Of a stretch of DNA of 5,668 nucleotides, positions 3,324-5,668 are shown in pieces (position 1 is the first letter of the stretch; every line of letters starts with the position of its first letter). The notes under the pieces are model-generated. The model saw nothing but the letters and a program-made list of their open reading frames with translations. It did no database searches and was not told the DNA's origin. Origin of the DNA: CALBPI01 sp039700805 (GTDB lineage Bacteria > Pseudomonadota > Gammaproteobacteria > Steroidobacterales > Woeseiaceae); NCBI GenBank assembly GCA_039700805.1, contig JBCAZE010000187.1, forward strand, positions 1 to 5,668, in the 5' to 3' direction. The translations under genes were made by a program, and so were the position numbers.

Positions 3324-5668
3324 ATGGCTTTTAAGAGAATGTCATTCGACACTTTACTTAACATTGCTCATCTATGCGGCCAAAGAATGCTGGTCGCTGC
3401 GACTTGTCTGTTCGCGATGCCGGCATTACATGCGGCGCCCGCTGATCAGACACCGAATACTTGGTATGAATTCCCATCGTCTGAATTAGAAGACGTGGCG
3501 CCAATCCCGCTGCCACCCGGCTCCGTTCGGTCGGTTATTTTTGCGTGGGGTGGTGGTGCCTACGATTCAGATCGTGACTTGCTGCTCATCTGGGGCGGTG
3601 GGCACAACGACTATGCCGGAAACGAAGTCTATGCATTCGGTCCGCTGAATGGTGCCAACCCATCATGGCAGCGATTAACTGACCCAAGTTCCCCGCCGGC
3701 AGAAAATACGGCGCGCGGGCAGGACGGAAGACCTGTGTCGCGCCATACCTATGGCTTGCTCGACTACTTACCGGCACCGCACAACAAAATGATGAGCTGT
3801 GCTGTGGGTTCACAGTATTCCAATGGTTACAGCAATCGCGGTGCAGACACCTTTGAAGTGCCGGAGGCGCTAGCTGGACGTGAGCCATGGACAGCACTTC
3901 CTAACCCGCCGTCTACAGAATATGCGCTCGACGCTTGGTGCGTTTACAACCCAGTGACGGACACCGTGTTTTTTCACGATTTCGGTTCCAGCAGATCGCG
4001 GTTACAAGAATATGATCCGTCCACTAATACATGGCGTGGATTGGCTCAATCAAATCACACGTCTGGAATGACAGCGGCCGTGGATACACGCCGCAACCTC
4101 CTGGTATCAACTGGCAATGGTGGTGGCGTCAGAGTCTGGGACTTGAACAATCCAACCGCCGGATCATTCTCCGTGTCGACCTCAGGTCCCACGCAAGTGC
4201 AGCAAGGCAAGGCACCGGGCTTCGAGTACGACCCCATCAATGACCAATTTATCGGTTGGCATGGTGGCAACAAAGTGTTCACGCTACGGGCTCCGTCGAA
4301 TATACGCAGCGGAACTTGGGTGTGGAGCGAAATACCACTTGATCCGTCGAATAATGTGACGCCGACTCGGGTCGCAGGGCTAAAGAACCTCGGATATGTC
4401 ACAGGGACTTTCGGCCGATTCCGGTATGTGCCTTCGCTACATGGCGTCGTGGTTGTGAACGGCACCGACGAAAACGTCTATTTCTTCAAGCTGTCTGACA
4501 ACGGTGGTGCGCCGCCACCGGAACTAGAGCTCAGCGCTGACCAGACGACGGTCGCCTACAACGGCTCGGTCACACTGACTTGGAGCTCGAGTGGCACGCA
4601 GTCTTGTACGGCTAGTGATGGATGGTCTGGATCCGTGGCTACCAATGGTTCGCAAACCATTGGCCCTTTGACCAGTGACACGGTATTTCGTCTTCAGTGT
4701 ACATCGGCTTCAGGCGCCTCGATTACTCGGGCTGTAAACGTCACTGTCACGCAGCCAGTACCCGCGCCAACCGTTAGTTTTTCGGCTGATCCTTCGATCG
4801 TTGACCAGGGAGATTTCACGACGTTGAGCTGGTCATCTGTTAACGCGACCAGCTGTTCAGCCAGCGGTTCCTGGTCTGGCAGCAAATCGACGGCCAGCAG
4901 CGAGAGCGTTGGTCCGCTTAACGGGCAGTCTGTTTTTACGCTGAGATGTGACGGTCAAAGTGGTAGCGATACCGAGTCAGTTACTGTAGAAGTTCGCGCG
5001 GTTTCCGCCGAGCCAATCATCAATTTCAGCGCATCACCGGATAGTGTTGATGCGGGCGACATCGGAGAGCTCATTTGGTCTACCGCAAACGCGAATGACT
5101 GTGATGCCGATAACGGATGGTCTGGAGATAAGCCAGTATCAGGGAGGGAATCGACCGGTATCCTCAACCAAACAACCACGTTTTCGCTCACTTGCACGGG
5201 CAGCGGTGGCACCGTCAGCCGCAGTGTGACGGTTTCAGTATCGCCGCCTAGTTCGAGTCCGTCGCCAGGCGGCCCGACGCCTACAGGCGCAGGTGATGAT
5301 GAGTCAGGCGGTGGCGCAATAGGCTGGCTCGGTTTCGGCGTGCTAGCGATGCTAGCGGTTTTTCGTCGACTTAAGCGCCTGAATAAGTTCGTGCTTGCGT
5401 CCCTTTTGGCGCTGACTTCTGTTGCTCATGCTGCAGACGTCGCGACCGTGCGCATCCAGAATCTCGACTCATCTTCGAAATCAGATACGTTTGTCACATT
5501 TGGCCATGTGTTTGCCGTCGGGGATGTACCGGCGAATCAAACAGTGACTGCCAAGTATGCCAGCGGCCAGGCGATTACAACGCAAGTTGACAAAAAAGCA
5601 TTTCATGCTGATGGTTCGCTTCGTCACGCGATTATTACGCTGAATCTCGCCAACGTGGCTGGATCGGC
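3324..5668 (+). CDS. Secreted kelch-like beta-propeller / triple Ig-like protein with internal GlyGly-CTERM, fused in frame to a second exported domain (runs off right edge)
   Basis: The frame is open for 781 codons with no stop before the window ends. In order, it encodes a signal peptide (residues 1-37, hydrophobic 22-35, probable cleavage ALHA-A). At about 70-390 comes a beta-propeller with kelch-like blades, such as WGGGHNDYAGNEVYAF at 90-105, a blade ending EYDPSTNTW, and DPINDQFIGWHGGNKVF. Three Ig-like repeats follow (399-477, 482-560, 564-642), then a Ser/Pro/Gly linker (643-661) and a GlyGly-CTERM tail (GGGAIGWLGFGV... then RRLKR, 662-685). With no stop, a second signal-like segment follows (686-703) and then an exported domain from 704 on. 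Propeller and Ig domains suggest binding of polysaccharide or protein at the cell surface; no catalytic residues are evident in the propeller. Control appears to come from the upstream sigma-54 promoter and c-di-GMP riboswitch. The alternative start at 3276 is less likely. Either this is a true fusion polyprotein or two genes have been joined by a frame error near 5379. Confidence 0.85.
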   Translation, partial: MAFKRMSFDTLLNIAHLCGQRMLVAATCLFAMPALHAAPADQTPNTWYEFPSSELEDVAPIPLPPGSVRSVIFAWGGGAYDSDRDLLLIWGGGHNDYAGNEVYAFGPLNGANPSWQRLTDPSSPPAENTARGQDGRPVSRHTYGLLDYLPAPHNKMMSCAVGSQYSNGYSNRGADTFEVPEALAGREPWTALPNPPSTEYALDAWCVYNPVTDTVFFHDFGSSRSRLQEYDPSTNTWRGLAQSNHTSGMTAAVDTRRNLLVSTGNGGGVRVWDLNNPTAGSFSVSTSGPTQVQQGKAPGFEYDPINDQFIGWHGGNKVFTLRAPSNIRSGTWVWSEIPLDPSNNVTPTRVAGLKNLGYVTGTFGRFRYVPSLHGVVVVNGTDENVYFFKLSDNGGAPPPELELSADQTTVAYNGSVTLTWSSSGTQSCTASDGWSGSVATNGSQTIGPLTSDTVFRLQCTSASGASITRAVNVTVTQPVPAPTVSFSADPSIVDQGDFTTLSWSSVNATSCSASGSWSGSKSTASSESVGPLNGQSVFTLRCDGQSGSDTESVTVEVRAVSAEPIINFSASPDSVDAGDIGELIWSTANANDCDADNGWSGDKPVSGRESTGILNQTTTFSLTCTGSGGTVSRSVTVSVSPPSSSPSPGGPTPTGAGDDESGGGAIGWLGFGVLAMLAVFRRLKRLNKFVLASLLALTSVAHAADVATVRIQNLDSSSKSDTFVTFGHVFAVGDVPANQTVTAKYASGQAITTQVDKKAFHADGSLRHAIITLNLANVAGS
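4518..5249 (+). repeat. Three tandem Ig-like repeats of about 80 residues (4518-4754, 4767-5003, 5013-5249)
   Basis: The encoded repeats share a pattern of P-x-x-x-F/L-S-A at the start, then G-x-x-x-x-L-x-W-S, C-x-A-x-x-x-W-S-G, G-x-L, F-x-L-x-C, and V-x-V at the end. Each has one Cys pair: 428/459, 511/542 and 593/624, always 31 residues apart, as expected for a disulfide across the sandwich. They act as a stalk or as binding modules between the propeller and the C-terminal tail. DNA identity between copies is low, so the duplications are old. Confidence 0.8.
5295..5378 (+). other. GlyGly-CTERM sorting signal (rhombosortase target), internal in the frame
   Basis: Residues 658-685 read as an acidic/Gly-rich lead (GDDESGGG), a hydrophobic helix (AIGWLGFGVLAMLAVF) and a basic end (RRLKR). 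This is the three-part GlyGly-CTERM plan, in which the rhomboid-like protease rhombosortase cleaves near the Gly run and the protein goes on toward type II secretion or the surface. There is no PEP motif, so it is not a PEP-CTERM tail. Normally such a tail ends the protein within a few residues of the basic cluster; here translation continues with LNK and beyond. Confidence 0.8.
5364..5432 (+). other. Second, internal signal-peptide-like segment
   Basis: Residues 681-703 give a basic stretch RRLKRLNK, a hydrophobic core FVLASLLALTSV and a signal peptidase I style end AHA followed by AD. Read as part of the long protein, it makes a helical hairpin with the GlyGly-CTERM helix, with the basic loop in the cytoplasm. 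Read as a separate gene, the nearest ATG start is at 5349 (MLAVFRRLK...), with no good ribosome binding site. CTG at 5379 (LNKFVL...) would be an ideal signal peptide if it were ATG. Confidence 0.7.
5433..5668 (+). other. Start of second exported domain, resembling the N-terminal RIFT barrel of PcRGLX/YetA-like proteins
   Basis: Residues 704-781 contain FVTFGHVFAVGDVP, a dG-like SGQAITTQVD and HADGSLRHAI. The pattern G-x-x-F-x-x-G-D-V-P ... Q-x-D ... H-x-D-G-S-x-R-H/W is what I recall for the N-terminal RIFT-barrel domain of PcRGLX/YetA-like proteins, which include polysaccharide lyases, and of many large secreted proteins. The rest lies beyond the window, so any catalytic part is unseen. Confidence 0.5.

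Noticed and set aside
4055..4465. Minus-strand open frame of 136 codons
   Set aside because: It lies antisense to the propeller region of the long plus-strand gene and has no recognisable domain.

Overview
The window suggests a proteobacterium, most likely a gammaproteobacterium. The reasons are an exosortase-A-associated gene set, a GlyGly-CTERM sorting tail (a signal of mostly gammaproteobacterial rhombosortase systems), a -24/-12 (sigma-54) promoter with an IHF-type site, and base composition near half G+C by eye. The species cannot be named from the sequence.

Left half, minus strand (positions 2656 down to 1): a tightly packed run of genes read right to left. First comes a secreted TPR protein (2000-2656), then after 90 bases an acyl carrier protein (1640-1909), a hydrolase-like protein (819-1643) and an alpha/beta hydrolase (826 running off the left edge). 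The last three overlap by 4 and 8 bases and match the ACP / hydrolase 2 / hydrolase 1 module of exosortase A (PEP-CTERM) exopolysaccharide loci. The exosortase, ligase, decarboxylase and glycosyltransferase genes normally found with it are not in the window.

Middle (2657-3323): a 667-base divergent region without a gene but rich in control elements. On the plus strand, in order, it holds TTGGTCA-type repeats (possible activator sites), a full-consensus IHF site (2860-2872), a full-consensus sigma-54 promoter (2975-2990), a c-di-GMP-I (GEMM) riboswitch aptamer (3081-3162), about 150 bases of further leader, and a ribosome binding site.

Right half, plus strand (3324 to the right edge): one uninterrupted reading frame of at least 781 codons. 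It encodes a signal peptide, a kelch-like beta-propeller, three Ig-like repeats of about 80 residues and a GlyGly-CTERM tail. Then, in the same frame and with no stop, come a second signal-peptide-like segment and the start of a second exported domain. The last part resembles the N-terminal RIFT-barrel domain of PcRGLX/YetA-like proteins.

Working model (inference): a c-di-GMP-responsive, sigma-54-dependent surface or secreted protein sits divergently from the edge of an exosortase-A exopolysaccharide locus. Both halves would then serve matrix, biofilm or envelope functions. The apparent two-in-one secreted polyprotein, with a sorting tail buried in its middle, is the most unusual thing in the window.
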